A DNA stretch of 25,060 bases from a virus, in the IMG/VR virus record IMGVR_UViG_3300021959_000361, positions 1 to 25,060 of that record. One strand, written 5' to 3'. This document shows positions 24,595 through 25,060 of this stretch, one piece after another (within the stretch, counting starts at the first letter, position 1; each line of letters opens with the position of its first letter). A program made the position numbers and the translations under genes. A model generated the notes under the pieces. It saw only the letters and a list, made by a program, of their open reading frames with translations, did not search any database and was not told where the DNA came from.

Positions 24595-25060
24595 GTGCTT
24601 TAAGATTAATTAATGAAACTAAAGCAACTTCTGTTTCATCTTTAACAATTAATAATATTTTTTCAGCAGATTTTGATATATACCAATTAACTATAGGTAA
24701 TGACAATACAACAAATAATGTTATGAAATTAAGATTAGTTAATTCAAGTGGTAGTGCTATTAGTTCATCTAGTTATGATTATGCAAACTTAGAATTAAAT
24801 GCAAGTACTACTTTTGGGGAAGATAAAAATACAAATGTTACAGAATTTAGAGGATTGTATGAAGCACTAGAGGGCAACTATGCAACTGTATGGTTATTTA
24901 ATCCTTATTCAAGTTCTAGTTATAGTTTTATGTTGCAACAATCACAATCATTTTACACAACTGCATATCCAAGAGGTGGTAAAGGGATTGGTGTTTTAAA
25001 AACAACTGCTAGTACAACAGGAATAAATATATTTCAAACAGGAAGTGCATTTTCTTATCT
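24591..25060 (+). CDS. Putative tail/host-recognition protein, second paralogue (partial, 3' end outside window)
   Basis: The ATG overlaps the previous stop (ATGA), and the frame stays open to the last base, giving 156 complete codons. Residues 3-13 (ALRLINETKAT) and 27-37 (DFDIYQLTIGN) match the corresponding segments of the preceding protein in pattern and order. The rest is equally rich in Ser, Thr, Asn and Tyr. It is therefore a diverged tandem copy, probably a receptor-contact or tail-tip protein. Its full length cannot be judged here. Confidence 0.6.
   Translation, partial: MSALRLINETKATSVSSLTINNIFSADFDIYQLTIGNDNTTNNVMKLRLVNSSGSAISSSSYDYANLELNASTTFGEDKNTNVTEFRGLYEALEGNYATVWLFNPYSSSSYSFMLQQSQSFYTTAYPRGGKGIGVLKTTASTTGINIFQTGSAFSY

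Overview
This window looks like the virion-structure half of an AT-rich, tailed double-stranded DNA phage genome (about one third G+C by eye). Every credible gene is on the + strand. Genes are packed with 1-17 base overlaps or abutting stops and starts, and many starts have AGGAG-type ribosome binding sites, which points to a bacterial host. The gene set suggests a short-tailed (podovirus-like) virion: terminase, portal, very large putative ejection proteins, scaffold and HK97-type capsid protein are present, but no tape measure, tail tube or sheath gene is visible. Style and base composition resemble phages assembled from marine or freshwater metagenomes. The host cannot be named from this sequence.

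Layout. Bases 1-271 are a non-coding region with a dense cluster of GGACT/AGTCC repeats and two strong hairpins. It lies just before a RepA-like hexameric helicase gene (272-1369), so it is a candidate replication origin or operator region. A tiny zinc-ribbon protein (1369-1542) follows. The packaging genes come next: a terminase with a helix-turn-helix segment at its N-terminus (1564-3459) and the portal (3459-5243). Two small proteins follow (5243-5852).

Bases 5836-16997 hold three large proteins that I interpret as the DNA-ejection apparatus. They are a 2517-residue giant ending in a staphylococcal-nuclease-like domain, a 563-residue protein with an N-terminal lysozyme/lytic-transglycosylase domain, and a 637-residue protein with coiled coil and repeated small domains. 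A 189-base leader with inverted repeats and a -10-like box separates them from scaffold (17187-17684) and major capsid protein (17719-18597). A stem-loop region follows the capsid gene. Then come two virion proteins of unknown role, a probable connector (19666-20559) and a beta-rich tail or nozzle protein (20552-22435).

The right end (22438-25060) holds three very small basic proteins and a series of beta-rich tail/adhesin-like proteins. The last two are diverged paralogues, and the final one runs off the window.

How it fits together: terminase and portal fill a head built from scaffold and capsid protein. The connector and beta-rich tail protein close the portal. The giant and the wall-cutting protein are probably carried in the particle and released on infection, and the right-end proteins probably touch the host. 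I see no defence system, reverse transcriptase, integrase, tRNA gene, CRISPR array or insertion sequence. The most unusual points are the nuclease-like tail of the giant protein, the repeat cluster before the helicase, the structured capsid leader, and the position of the ejection module between portal and scaffold.
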